NCBI GenBank assembly: GCA_046498285.1
Contig: JAWOBA010000191.1
Span: 1 to 32,508, forward strand
Source: B33-G16 sp046498285
GTDB lineage: Bacteria > Desulfobacterota > DSM-4660 > Desulfatiglandales > B25-G16
Direction: 5' to 3'
DNA length: 32,508 nt
Shown here in pieces: positions 24,810-32,508 of the stretch. The first letter of the stretch is position 1; each line of letters begins with the position of its first letter. The position numbers and the translations under genes were made by a program. A model generated the notes under the pieces. The model was not told where the DNA came from. It saw nothing but the letters and a program-made list of their open reading frames with translations, and did no database searches.

Positions 24810-25790
24810 ATGATGAAAAAAAGACTATTAAAAAGCAGTCTTGAAAATATATCCATTTCAGATATCGACTTCACACCAGGCCAATTTTGTATGAGCTTTA
24901 ATTTCAACCTGGACCCACTTAAAGAATCTATTGAAAAATTTGGTATTATAAACCCGCCATATCTGCTCAGAAATCCTGATGACACTTTTTTAGTGGTTAT
25001 AGGTTACAAGAGACTGCTGGCAATAAGAGAATTGGGGTGGCACGATATTGTTTGCAATGTCTTGCCTGATAGTTTTCCCCTGTTTAATGCACTTTTATTT
25101 AATTTGCATGATAATCTGATTAATCGCCAATTGAATACCATTGAAAAAGGAATGGTTTTGCAAAGATTAACTACTTTCCTGAGCACTGAAGAAATAGTGG
25201 TCAACTTCATGCCCAGTCTTGCTATCCCTTCAAATAAACAGCAATTAGAATCGTTTTTGAGCTTAGAGGAGTTAGAGGAGAAGATAAAGATATCTATTGC
25301 TATGGACCGAATATCGGTAAGAGTGGCCGGCCTAATGAAAGAGATGGAAAAAAATGATCGGATAGAGATTGATAATCTATTTACATCCTTTAAATGGAGC
25401 TTTAATCAACAATGGGAGACCATTCAATGGATTAAAGAAATTGCCAGCAGGGAAGGGCGATCAATTAAAGAAATCATAGATACAAAGGAGATTAAAGGGA
25501 TTATAGATAACACCAAGATGAATAAACCACAGAAAGTGAAGGCCATAATTAGAATCCTGAAATCCAGGAGATTTCCATCCCTTTCTAAAGCTGAAGAATT
25601 ATATAATATAGGTACTTCCAATCTTTCCCTTCCCTTGGGAGTTAAAATAATTCCCCCATCTTTTTTTGAGGGGACTTATTATAAGCTCGAAGTGACATTT
25701 AGAAAAGGCGAAGAACTTAAAGAGAAATTAGCTACTTTATATAACTTACCGGGATTAGAAAAAATAACCTATTTTTGGAAGGAAAGATAA
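24810..25790 (+). CDS. ParB/sulfiredoxin-fold N-terminal domain protein, partner of SPL-like radical SAM protein
   Basis: About 326 residues. The first ~130 are ParB-like: 'ISDIDFTPGQF', 'PLKESIEKFGIINPPYLLRN', the nucleotide-loop region 'VVIGYKRLLAIRELGWHDI' (ParB usually G-x-R-R), then 'NLHDNLINRQLNTIEKG', corresponding to the ParB 'EN-x-R-x-LxPxE' segment. The remainder is helical and lysine-rich with no family I recognise; no typical ParB C-terminal dimer domain. There is no parA gene nearby. ATG at 24810 (or 24813) is chosen because AAAGGTG just precedes; the in-frame GTG lies within that site. The next gene starts 5 bases after the stop, indicating a functional pair. Confidence 0.75.
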   Translation: MMKKRLLKSSLENISISDIDFTPGQFCMSFNFNLDPLKESIEKFGIINPPYLLRNPDDTFLVVIGYKRLLAIRELGWHDIVCNVLPDSFPLFNALLFNLHDNLINRQLNTIEKGMVLQRLTTFLSTEEIVVNFMPSLAIPSNKQQLESFLSLEELEEKIKISIAMDRISVRVAGLMKEMEKNDRIEIDNLFTSFKWSFNQQWETIQWIKEIASREGRSIKEIIDTKEIKGIIDNTKMNKPQKVKAIIRILKSRRFPSLSKAEELYNIGTSNLSLPLGVKIIPPSFFEGTYYKLEVTFRKGEELKEKLATLYNLPGLEKITYFWKER

Positions 25791-25795
25791 CATAA

Positions 25796-26890
25796 ATGAA
25801 TCAATTTAAAATAAGGCGTATTTTAATTGAAAAAGAGGCTGAGAATGATACCCTTTCCAAAAATATAATTGAAAAAATGCCAAATACCCCGGTACAGATC
25901 GTAGCATCAAGTGAATTGGCCTTGGGAGAAGATATTGAAGCGATGGATAAAGATACCCTGAGACTTACCCATTATAAGGGTGAGTTTCTTAAGCCGTGTC
26001 CGGGTACAAGGAGATATATCTGCTGCGGTTACCAGATTCTCAATGTAGGCATTAACTGCCCGATGGAATGCAGTTACTGTTTTCTTCAATCGTATATTAA
26101 TCAGCCATCACTAAGGATATTCAGCAACTTAGAGGATGAAATTCATGTAATAGGTGAGTTTATTGATAACTATCCAAATAGGATATTTAGAATCGGGACT
26201 GGAGAGTTTACTGATAGTCTCGCCCTTAATTATATTACAGGATGGACTGATTTTTTGCTTCCTTTTTTTTCTCATAGAAAAAACTCGATACTAGAACTCA
26301 AGACGAAAACAGCGTTTATACAAGACATTCTTGAAAATAATCAAAAAAAAAGAATAGTTGTAGCATGGTCTTTAAATACCCCTCGAATTATAGCGAATGA
26401 AGAAAAAAAAACAGCAACCCTAAAAGAAAGGATACTTTCCGCAAGAGAATGCCAAAAGGCTGGATTTGTAGTGGCCTTTCATTTTGATCCCTTGATACAT
26501 TATTCTGGATGGGAGAAGGAATATCAGGAGATTATTCAGCTTTTGGAGAGATATATTGATCCATCCGCTGTGATCTGGATAAGCATTGGCTCTTTTAGGT
26601 ATATGCCGGATCTCAAGTGGCACATTTTAAAAAGATTTCCACATACTCGAATTTTTGATGGAGAATTTATTACCGGATTAGATGGTAAACTTAGGTATTT
26701 TAAGCCTATCCGGATTCAAATGTATGCTCAATTATCAGAACGATTAACAAAATGGTACGATGATTTAGGAATTTATCTCTGCATGGAAAGTGATGATATC
26801 TGGCAGGAATCTTTAGGCTGGTCTCCAAAAAGTTCTTCTGCTCTGGCTAACTACCTTGACGACCGGGTTAGGAAATTAATGCCAATTTGA
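25796..26890 (+). CDS. Spore photoproduct lyase-family radical SAM protein
   Basis: 364 residues. An SPL-type radical SAM cluster C88-x3-C92-x2-C95 ('NCPMECSYCFLQSY') is preceded by the family's 'CPGTRRYICCGYQIL' with extra cysteines 68, 76 and 77. 'FRIGTGEFTDSLAL' lies where true spore photoproduct lyase has its hydrogen-donor Cys ('CTSDIVG'), and no Cys is present there. So canonical thymine-dimer repair chemistry is doubtful, and these non-spore bacteria do not make spore photoproduct. Translationally close to the ParB-like gene. A nucleic-acid repair or modification role is a guess from the pairing with a DNA-binding-type partner. Confidence 0.8.
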   Translation: MNQFKIRRILIEKEAENDTLSKNIIEKMPNTPVQIVASSELALGEDIEAMDKDTLRLTHYKGEFLKPCPGTRRYICCGYQILNVGINCPMECSYCFLQSYINQPSLRIFSNLEDEIHVIGEFIDNYPNRIFRIGTGEFTDSLALNYITGWTDFLLPFFSHRKNSILELKTKTAFIQDILENNQKKRIVVAWSLNTPRIIANEEKKTATLKERILSARECQKAGFVVAFHFDPLIHYSGWEKEYQEIIQLLERYIDPSAVIWISIGSFRYMPDLKWHILKRFPHTRIFDGEFITGLDGKLRYFKPIRIQMYAQLSERLTKWYDDLGIYLCMESDDIWQESLGWSPKSSSALANYLDDRVRKLMPI

Positions 26891-27183
26891 TACCCGCTAA
26901 TAGTATTCCTCGTAATCATTGTGCTGCTAGCCTATGGTATGAGGCTTAAAAATTTTGTCATGATAGTTCGCTTAGATCCTTGTTATCTAGTTCTGAATAT
27001 GTTAGAAGCACATGGGTTTTGAACATTTCAGTTATTATAAATCCAAATATTTATGTTACTTTTAAAGTGATTCACTTCTTTGTAAGATAGTTGAATATAA
27101 TTTCATTTTTCAATATATTATCTTCTATAGTTACTGTAATATATTAATAATCTTACGTATTTAAAATTGTTAAAGGAGGAGTT

Positions 27184-28035
27184 ATGGAAATACAAAAAAT
27201 AGGTGTTGTAGGAGCAGGAGCTATGGGTAATGGTATTGCTCAGATAGCAGCCCAGATTGGTTGTGATGTTGTCATGAGGGACATAGAGATGCGATTTGTA
27301 GAGGGGGGAATGAACAATATACAGAGATTTCTTTCAAAAAGCGTAGAAAAAGGGAAAATCGATGCCAATGAAAAAGGCGCTGTCATCAGCAGAATAAAAG
27401 GCACTACAGATATGAATGACCTCAAAGATGTAGATTTCGTTGTAGAGGCGGTTATTGAAGATTTGGACCTTAAAAAGAGCGTGTTCAAAGAATTGGATGA
27501 ATTATGTAAACCTGATGTTATTCTGGCTAGCAACACATCATCTATGTCGATTACAGAAATAGCGGCAAGTACAAAACGACCTGATAGGGTTTGCGGAATG
27601 CATTTTTTTAACCCGGTGCCTATAATGAAGCTTGTAGAAATAATTAGGGGCTATGCAACAAGTGATGAAACTATTAAAACTACTACAGACATAGCTCAAA
27701 AAATGGGTAAACTGACGGTGGAAGTTAAAAAGGACTCTCCAGGCTTTATTGTTAACAGAATAATGATTCCCCATATGATCGAGGCGATAAAGATTGTTGA
27801 GGAAGGTATTGCATCTGTTGAAGATGTTGATACAGCGGTAAAAAATGGGCTTAATTATCCCATGGGGCCATTTGAATTAATGGACTTGACAGGTATTGAT
27901 ATAGCATACTTTGTAACTCAGTATTTTTTTAATGAGCTAAATAAAGAGAATAAATGGGTCGCACCAAATTTACTAAAAACAATGGTGAGGGCCGGTAAGT
28001 TGGGTAAAAAGAGCGGTGGTGGATGGTATTCCTAA
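27184..28035 (+). CDS. 3-hydroxybutyryl-CoA (3-hydroxyacyl-CoA) dehydrogenase
   Basis: 283 residues, the usual length of single-domain-pair enzymes. NAD site 'IGVVGAGAMGNGIAQ' at residues 6-20; 'EAVIEDLDLK'; 'SNTSSMSITEIA'; the catalytic His in 'GMHFFNPVPIMKLVEI'; the C-terminal domain 'KDSPGFIVNRIMIPHMIEA' and 'GLNYPMGPFELMDLTGID'. It oxidises 3-hydroxyacyl-CoA with NAD in beta-oxidation or works in reverse in butyrate formation. AAAGGAGG precedes the ATG. It stands alone, followed by a strong terminator, with ~290 bp of AT-rich apparently promoter-bearing sequence upstream. Confidence 0.92.
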   Translation: MEIQKIGVVGAGAMGNGIAQIAAQIGCDVVMRDIEMRFVEGGMNNIQRFLSKSVEKGKIDANEKGAVISRIKGTTDMNDLKDVDFVVEAVIEDLDLKKSVFKELDELCKPDVILASNTSSMSITEIAASTKRPDRVCGMHFFNPVPIMKLVEIIRGYATSDETIKTTTDIAQKMGKLTVEVKKDSPGFIVNRIMIPHMIEAIKIVEEGIASVEDVDTAVKNGLNYPMGPFELMDLTGIDIAYFVTQYFFNELNKENKWVAPNLLKTMVRAGKLGKKSGGGWYS

Positions 28036-28056
28036 ACGTTTCTTATTTCTGTGTAT

Positions 28057-28096
28057 ATAACGGGAGACTTAGACTTAAGTCTCCCGTTATTTTTTC
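28057..28096 (+). terminator. Rho-independent terminator after the hydroxyacyl-CoA dehydrogenase gene
   Basis: A perfect 15-bp stem (ATAACGGGAGACTTA, loop GACT, TAAGTCTCCCGTTAT) is followed by TTTTTC. It lies between two convergent genes; the T-run serves the plus strand, and the minus strand has no comparable run. Confidence 0.95.
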
Positions 28097-28108
28097 AGCA
28101 AAGAACGA

Positions 28109-28201
28109 CTATTTTTTATTTTTATGGCGCATAGATTTTAACAGTTTTCTATACTTATGTTTTCGTATTTTCTTTCTTCTTTTTTTTACTACACTGCTCA
28201 T
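28109..28201 (-). CDS. 30-residue basic micro-protein of the AURKAIP1/COX24 (bS22-like) type
   Basis: The peptide begins MSSVVKKRRKKIRKHKYR and ends KLLKSMRHKNKK (30 residues, about half Lys/Arg/His). It closely follows the pattern of actinobacterial bS22 ('GSVIKKRRKRMxKKKHRKLLR'), a COX24-domain ribosomal protein whose mitochondrial relative is mS38. GGAGGG precedes the ATG by about 10 bases. It is therefore probably a small-subunit ribosomal component lying in an rRNA groove. It is too short for standard gene finders and is convergent with the dehydrogenase gene. Assignment rests on sequence pattern remembered from the family; I am fairly confident. Confidence 0.8.
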   Translation of the reverse strand: MSSVVKKRRKKIRKHKYRKLLKSMRHKNKK

Positions 28202-28299
28202 AGAATTGAAACCCTCCAAATAGTTTACATGGTTGACAAGAATAGGGTGAAGTGATCATTTGATGAATCTACATGATTAAGTTTACATAATATATATTA

Positions 28300-29175
28300 T
28301 CAGACATTATATTTTATGCCAGTATTGGCCAATCTCCTCTTTGATTCATAAAGATCTTTGTCTGCTAAAGCAATTAAATCATGAACATCCATTTTATTTG
28401 AGTATGTTGCAGAACCTACGCTGGCTGTAATGCCAGCACCTTCTACAAATCCTTTTTTAATTCTTTCACCTGTATTAAAAACAGTTTTTTTATCTGCTTC
28501 GACAAGAATAATTGCAAACTCATCCCCCCCATATCGAAAAGCTGTATCTACGCTCTCTCTAATATTTGAACGGATTATCTTTCCAGCTTTGGCGAGGATT
28601 GTATCACCTTCAAGATGACCATATTTATCATTATATTCTTTGAATTTATCGAGATCCAAAATGATAAGGGATAATGGATGATTCTGGCGATTGGCTCTGT
28701 TAACCTCTTCTTTTAACTTATTATGGAAGTGTCTTTGATTAAACAGTCCGGTGAGATTATCAGTTATTGATAATGTGGCTAATTCATCTCTGATTTTTTT
28801 CTCTATCAATATTCTGTTTATTTTTGCCTCGATTTCATCAATCTTAACGGGCTTTGTAATAAAATCATTGGCACCGGCATTAATAACATCCATATACGTA
28901 TAGTCTTTATCAAATCCAGTCATGACGATTATGCTTATATCATGTTTTTCTTTTTTAACTTTTTTTATAAGTTCAATACCATTGATTTCTGGCATATTGA
29001 TGTCAGTTATCAAAAAGGTATAGTTTTTATTTTTAATTTGCAGAAGTGCGTTTTTTCCACTGATCTCAGAATCTACCTTAAAACCTAACGTCGACAATAA
29101 TTCTGCTACAACTTGTCCTACCTGTAGGTTGTCATCAACGACCAAAATAGTTTCTTTAGAGTATTCTTCTTTCAT
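28300..29175 (-). CDS. Response regulator with GGDEF output (diguanylate cyclase)
   Basis: 291 residues. REC domain about 9-125: acidic pocket 'VVDDN', phosphoacceptor Asp58 in 'LITDINMPEING', 'IVMTG' and the switch Lys in 'ITKPVK'. GGDEF domain about 135-288 with 'DNLTGLFNQRHFH', 'LIILDLDKFKEYNDKYGH' and an intact 'RYGGDEF' active site, so it should make cyclic di-GMP when phosphorylated. The inhibitory I-site (RxxD just before) reads ESVD, so product inhibition may be weak. No kinase gene is adjacent. ATG at 29175 has no strong ribosome site. It lies 29 bp after miaB. Confidence 0.92.
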   Translation of the reverse strand: MKEEYSKETILVVDDNLQVGQVVAELLSTLGFKVDSEISGKNALLQIKNKNYTFLITDINMPEINGIELIKKVKKEKHDISIIVMTGFDKDYTYMDVINAGANDFITKPVKIDEIEAKINRILIEKKIRDELATLSITDNLTGLFNQRHFHNKLKEEVNRANRQNHPLSLIILDLDKFKEYNDKYGHLEGDTILAKAGKIIRSNIRESVDTAFRYGGDEFAIILVEADKKTVFNTGERIKKGFVEGAGITASVGSATYSNKMDVHDLIALADKDLYESKRRLANTGIKYNV

Positions 29176-29204
29176 GAGTAGTTATTCTAATATACACTTT
29201 GATT

Positions 29205-30527
29205 CTATTTGTCAACTAACTCTCCAAGTAATGAATTTTGAAATCCTTTAACAATTCTTACTTTTACCAATGCACCTGTAAGGTTTTTATTGGCAAAACA
29301 ATTGACAACCTTATTTCCTAATGTTCTTCCAGTCAGCTGATCTTTTCTTTTTTTGCTAGGACCTTCCACTAAAATCTCTTGAATTGTTCCCTCTAATAGC
29401 TTGTTTTTCGATACTGTTATATTTCTTTGCGTTGACTGTAATAAAGATAGACGTCTTTGTTTTTCTTTTTCTCCTATTTTGCCCGGCAAATGTAAAGCCT
29501 TGGTTCTTGGCCGTTCAGAGTATTTAAATGAGAATAGATTATCAAACTGTATTTTCTCTATTAATTGCAAGCTATCTTCAAAATCTTTTTCAGTTTCACC
29601 TGGAAAGCCAACAATCAAATCACTGGTAATTGTTGTGTCAGGCCTTGTTTTTTTTATACGCTCTATCAATGAAATATAGTGATCCCTTGTGTAACCCCTG
29701 TTCATAAGCTTAAGAATAGTATCTGAGCCTGATTGAACTGGTAGGTGAACATGTGGACAAAGGGTCTTTAATTCTGCAAAAGAACCTATTAATTCATCAG
29801 ATAGGTCTTTAGGGTGAGAGGTTATGAAGCGAAGTCTTTTCAAGCCTGTTATGCCATCCAGCCCTTTCAGTAAACCAGGAAATGTCGGCAAGGCATTATT
29901 CGTGTTGTTGTAAGAGTTTACATTTTGCCCTATAAGAGTAATTTCCTTTATACCTTGACTTACCAAATAGGTAGATCTGGTAATAATATCTTTAGCCGGA
30001 AGACTTGTCTCCCTACCCCGTACAAAAGGGACGATGCAATAAGAACAAAAATTATTGCATCCCTCCATAATTTTTATAAAGCTTTTAATTTTTCCTTTTA
30101 CGTAACCGTTATAATTGGTGGATAAGCTTGGCTCACAGGTTAGATCGAGAGAGGAAATCGCCTCTTTACGCTTCATGATTTGACTAAGAAGATCAGCTAT
30201 CTGATAAATATTTCTTGGGCCCAAAATTAAATCAATAAAGGGAAAACGTTTTAAGAGACTGGTTCCTTGTTCCTGGGCTACACATCCAATAATACCAGAA
30301 ATCATATCTGGCTTCTTTCTTTTTAATAAAGCCAGGCGACCTATAAGGGTTAATGCCTTTTGTTCAGCTTTTTCCCTGACTGCACAGGTATTAATCAAGA
30401 CGATGTTTGCATCACTAATGCTATCTGTTTGTTTATAACCTTTATGTAAAAGAATTTGGCTGACAGTGTCAGAATCATAAACATTCATCTGGCAACCGAA
30501 TGTTTTTAGAAAAAATAACTCTCCCAA
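29205..30527 (-). CDS. miaB: tRNA-2-methylthio-N6-dimethylallyladenosine synthase
   Basis: 440 residues, methylthiotransferase family. The N-terminal domain has 'TFGCQMNVYDSD', 'INTCAVREKAEQKA' and 'GCVAQEQG', the three auxiliary-cluster cysteines. The radical SAM motif is 'CNNFCSYCIVPFVRGRE'; 'SHPKDLSDELI', 'HLPVQSGSDTILKLMNRGYT' and 'DLIVGFPGETEKDFE' follow; a short TRAM domain closes it. These signatures are those of MiaB, which thiomethylates A37 in tRNAs reading U-starting codons. The start is TTG, fixed by GGAGGTG 4 bases upstream. It is followed by the DGC gene on the same strand. Confidence 0.95.
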   Translation of the reverse strand: MGELFFLKTFGCQMNVYDSDTVSQILLHKGYKQTDSISDANIVLINTCAVREKAEQKALTLIGRLALLKRKKPDMISGIIGCVAQEQGTSLLKRFPFIDLILGPRNIYQIADLLSQIMKRKEAISSLDLTCEPSLSTNYNGYVKGKIKSFIKIMEGCNNFCSYCIVPFVRGRETSLPAKDIITRSTYLVSQGIKEITLIGQNVNSYNNTNNALPTFPGLLKGLDGITGLKRLRFITSHPKDLSDELIGSFAELKTLCPHVHLPVQSGSDTILKLMNRGYTRDHYISLIERIKKTRPDTTITSDLIVGFPGETEKDFEDSLQLIEKIQFDNLFSFKYSERPRTKALHLPGKIGEKEKQRRLSLLQSTQRNITVSKNKLLEGTIQEILVEGPSKKRKDQLTGRTLGNKVVNCFANKNLTGALVKVRIVKGFQNSLLGELVDK

Positions 30528-30578
30528 GTGGCACCTCCAAGGCTGCTGAAAAGGATTATTATGCTAACAAAATCTATC

Positions 30579-30791
30579 TTAATGAATATGGATAGTGCCC
30601 TCTTCTTTCAAATATTTTATTAGTGAAAAGACATCATCATCACACCCAGGAGCTATAGAGATCTGAATTTCACCATTTTCAGGATTAATAGTTTTCATAG
30701 ATGCTATGCCATCGTAAGACTCAATTATCCTTTGCAAATAACAAATTTCTTTTCGGGCTATAGATAAAAAATATTTACTGGTTTGTCTCAT
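30579..30791 (-). CDS. DUF4911 domain protein
   Basis: 70 residues: 'SKYFLSIARKEICYLQRIIESYDGIASMKTINPENGEIQISIAP' in outline, matching the short DUF4911 family found mostly in delta-proteobacteria. Function unknown; it looks like a single alpha/beta fold with 'ESYDG' and 'TINPENG' turns. It overlaps the 3' end of the NAD kinase gene by 17 bases, so the two are translated together. miaB follows 51 bp downstream. Confidence 0.75.
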   Translation of the reverse strand: MRQTSKYFLSIARKEICYLQRIIESYDGIASMKTINPENGEIQISIAPGCDDDVFSLIKYLKEEGTIHIH

Positions 30792-31665
30792 TGTAAGAGG
30801 ATTCTCCCCATTTCAGTTTTGTTCTCAAAATATCAAAATAGTCCTGTTCAGGAGATTTAATCAACTTAAGCTTTTTTTCTGATGTAGAAACAATAACCCT
30901 ATCATTCTCTTTAAGATCAAAACCAACTTGGCCATCAAAGGTGAGTGTGACTTGCTTGCTATCCCTCCCCATCTCTATCTCTATTACTGATTTATCGGGC
31001 AATATAATAGGCCTATGTGTCAATGTAAATGGACATATTGGAGCCACAATCAATGCCTCTAAGTCTGGGTAGATTATTGGTCCTCCGGCAGAAAGATTAT
31101 ATCCTGTAGAGCCTGTAGGAGTAGATATTATCAACCCATCAGCCCGAAAGGTAGTAAGAAAGCGACCATCAATAGATACCCTAAGATCAACAATCCTGGC
31201 TAATGCCCCTTTGTTAATAACTACATCATTTAACACTGAAAAACGACATTTTTCTTCATTATTTCTTAAAATGCTGGCCTGCAACATTAACCTTTTTTCA
31301 AGCGCTATTTCTCCAGTTATGAACTTTTCTATGTCTTTATAAAGTCTTTTTAATGGAATTTCTGTTAAAAAACCGAGTCCTCCAAGATTGATGCCTAAAA
31401 TAGGCAAACCATATCGCCCGATCTTTCTGGCTGCACCCAGCAGTGTTCCATCTCCACCTAATACAACAACCCAGTCTACTGTATCTGGTATATCTGTTTC
31501 TTCCTCAAGGCATTGATTTAAGGCTGGACTGGATGTCATTTCTTCTGTGTATACCTTTATTCCTCTTTCTATAAACCAATCCTTTAACCTTTGACACTCT
31601 CTTTTTGCAGGCTCGAAATCGTGCTTAAAAATTATACCAACTGATTCTGGTATCTTTTTCATCAT
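30775..31665 (-). CDS. nadK: NAD kinase
   Basis: About 296 residues. Phosphorylates NAD to NADP. Signature 'VVLGGDGTLLGAARKIG' with the GGDGT loop, 'NLGGLGFLTEI', 'NDVVINKGALARIVDLRV' (substrate NE/ND motif), 'ADGLIISTPTGSTGYNLSAGGPI' (long catalytic stretch, quoted in part) and 'LPDKSVIEIEM'. Start taken at ATG 31665 (another ATG immediately follows); a GTG at 31671 is possible; no strong ribosome site is visible. It heads a small group with DUF4911 and miaB. Confidence 0.94.
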   Translation of the reverse strand: MMKKIPESVGIIFKHDFEPAKRECQRLKDWFIERGIKVYTEEMTSSPALNQCLEEETDIPDTVDWVVVLGGDGTLLGAARKIGRYGLPILGINLGGLGFLTEIPLKRLYKDIEKFITGEIALEKRLMLQASILRNNEEKCRFSVLNDVVINKGALARIVDLRVSIDGRFLTTFRADGLIISTPTGSTGYNLSAGGPIIYPDLEALIVAPICPFTLTHRPIILPDKSVIEIEMGRDSKQVTLTFDGQVGFDLKENDRVIVSTSEKKLKLIKSPEQDYFDILRTKLKWGESSYNETNQ

Positions 31666-31756
31666 AGACACTTAAAATATAAAAAAGTATTGATGTAATA
31701 AGGATTTTCGGCAAATTATTACTGTAACTGAATCCATGATTAGAAATGTTGTTCTT

Positions 31757-32001
31757 TCAACCTTGATAGTTTCGCAAAAAGTCATTTTACTCTCTCATGA
31801 TGCTGCCCATTTTGGAATACATGAAATGCTTCGCTAATCACCAAAAACTCGCCATAAATGCCTCAAACCTGTCCGCCATCGCACCCGCTCAGGCGAGGCG
31901 GGCGGGCAATTTGGCGATTTACACGCTTAGCATTTCTTGAATCACTTTCCAAAAGTGGCCTAAATCGCCTGTAAAAGAGTTTTTACAATTTTGTCAACCT
32001 T
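31757..32001. mobile_element. MITE-like element, 229 bp, flanked by 8-bp direct repeat
   Basis: TCAACCTT occurs at 31757-31764 and 31994-32001. The 229 bases between have imperfect inverted ends: GATAGTTTCGCAAAAAGTC at the left and, read from the right on the other strand, CAAAATTGTAAAAACTC, both leading into TTTTA(C). Further in, 'gaaatgct' (31829) faces 'agcatttc' (31930). The centre is GC-rich and palindromic (CCCGC...GCGGG around 31888-31906). No coding capacity. Ends are degenerate, so it is older than the 6226/14707 family and unrelated to it. Confidence 0.55.
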
Positions 32002-32007
32002 AGTTTT

Positions 32008-32508
32008 TTACCGTGTTGTCTTGCCAATTACTCTCCATTCATCGATCAAATTAGAACTCGTATCAACCATAAGATGTAAAATTCCTAGAGAAGGATAGAG
32101 GCTTTTCAAATCCTCCAGATCAACTGGCTGGAACTTGTTTTTATTATTTATATATGCCTGAACAGTTAAGGCATTTGACTCATAATTTTCCTTGCTTCTC
32201 TGGGATATTCTTTGAATAGAAACCTCCTGGGGACATTGTGTCTGCTGGATAACAAAAACTTTGTTATATCTTGCAGCCACTGCTGCCGCCCGCCTTCGCA
32301 GACTCTGAGTAATAAAGGTTGCATCCAGAATAATTCCTTCATCTTTGCCTGCAAGCTCATCCGCAAGAGAAAACATTTCATTGTATACAAGCTCCCTTTT
32401 TTCCATATTGGATGCGACTTTCTCATCGAATATGTCCTCATTTTTTAAAACCTCAAGACGTATTAAATCTGTCCTTATTATCTTATAGCCTTTAATTTTG
32501 GCTATAAC
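32008..32508 (-). CDS. P-loop kinase-like (AAA_33/Zeta-toxin-like fold) protein, start beyond window
   Basis: 167 codons of a minus-strand frame that stays open to the window edge. The visible part begins 'IAKIKGYKIIRTDLIRLEVL' and contains 'GIILDATFITQSLRRRAA', 'VFVIQQTQCPQEVSIQRIS' and 'VDTSSNLIDEW'. This is the post-Walker-A part of the small gluconate-kinase/AAA_33-type P-loop kinases, where Asp of 'ILDAT' and the Arg-rich lid follow. The nucleotide-binding loop itself is outside the window. Often such domains are fused to an aminoglycoside phosphotransferase-like part; this cannot be tested here. Confidence 0.7.
   Translation of the reverse strand, partial: VIAKIKGYKIIRTDLIRLEVLKNEDIFDEKVASNMEKRELVYNEMFSLADELAGKDEGIILDATFITQSLRRRAAAVAARYNKVFVIQQTQCPQEVSIQRISQRSKENYESNALTVQAYINNKNKFQPVDLEDLKSLYPSLGILHLMVDTSSNLIDEWRVIGKTTR

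Noticed and set aside
25796..26890. Genuine spore photoproduct lyase
   Set aside because: The H-donor cysteine region reads GTGEFTDSL with no Cys, and no sporulation context is visible; only family membership is claimed.
1..32508. tRNA, rRNA, riboswitch and phage genes
   Set aside because: Looked for cloverleaf-type CCA ends, rRNA words and structural phage proteins by eye and found none that hold up.

Overview
The window looks like one arm of a metagenome-assembled genome from an anaerobic, low-GC bacterium of Desulfobacterota (delta-proteobacterial) type. The basis is gene content (TAXI-type TRAP transporter, AOR, fumarate reductase/succinate dehydrogenase, SPL-family radical SAM protein, DUF4911 next to NAD kinase, a COX24/bS22-like micro-protein) and base composition. 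The first ~1.17 kb is clearly foreign: it is very GC-rich and encodes the C-terminus of an actinobacterial-style 5'-nucleotidase with three S-layer homology repeats. It abuts, in mid-gene and with only a few shared bases, a truncated AOR gene. That join is most simply an assembly chimera.

Layout. 1-1174: foreign GC-rich fragment. 1173-5831: truncated AOR gene, DUF4139 exported protein and MscS channel, separated by long empty spacers. 6054-8910: a mobile-element scrapyard with an internally deleted IS256-type transposase split by a MITE, a SemiSWEET gene, a small ORF, a methyltransferase and a frameshifted REP-associated (RAYT) transposase with its end repeats. 9056-24635: a long minus-strand carboxylate catabolism cluster. 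In transcription order it holds succinyl/malyl-CoA-ligase-like beta and alpha subunits, a CitE/HpcH lyase, a small ferredoxin, MmgE/PrpD, a GntR/FCD regulator, a fused SdhCD cytochrome b, SdhA/FrdA, SdhB/FrdB, a DapA-family aldolase, a ruined second CoA-ligase fragment split by a second MITE copy, a second MmgE/PrpD with one in-frame UGA, a TAXI binding protein and a fused TRAP permease. 24810-26890: a divergent ParB-like plus SPL-like radical SAM pair. 27184-32508: 3-hydroxyacyl-CoA dehydrogenase, micro-protein, REC-GGDEF, miaB, DUF4911, nadK, a MITE-like element and a kinase running off the edge.

Reading of the catabolic cluster (inference). A di- or tricarboxylate is imported by the TAXI-TRAP system, rearranged or dehydrated by MmgE/PrpD enzymes, activated to a CoA thioester by the ATP-grasp ligase and cleaved by the CitE-type lyase to acetyl-CoA plus glyoxylate or pyruvate. 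The membrane succinate/fumarate oxidoreductase handles electrons, and a DapA-type aldolase acts on a pyruvate-like product. A near-consensus promoter with an overlapping TTGTCGACAA palindrome lies upstream of the first gene and is a good candidate site for the GntR regulator encoded inside the cluster.

The main points for a second look are: two copies of one MITE family whose insertion sites can be read exactly, because the broken host genes rejoin in frame when the element and one 5-bp duplication are removed; a MmgE/PrpD gene intact apart from a single UGA followed by a hairpin; the uncharacterised ParB-SPL pair; and a 30-residue probable ribosomal protein that ordinary gene calling would miss.
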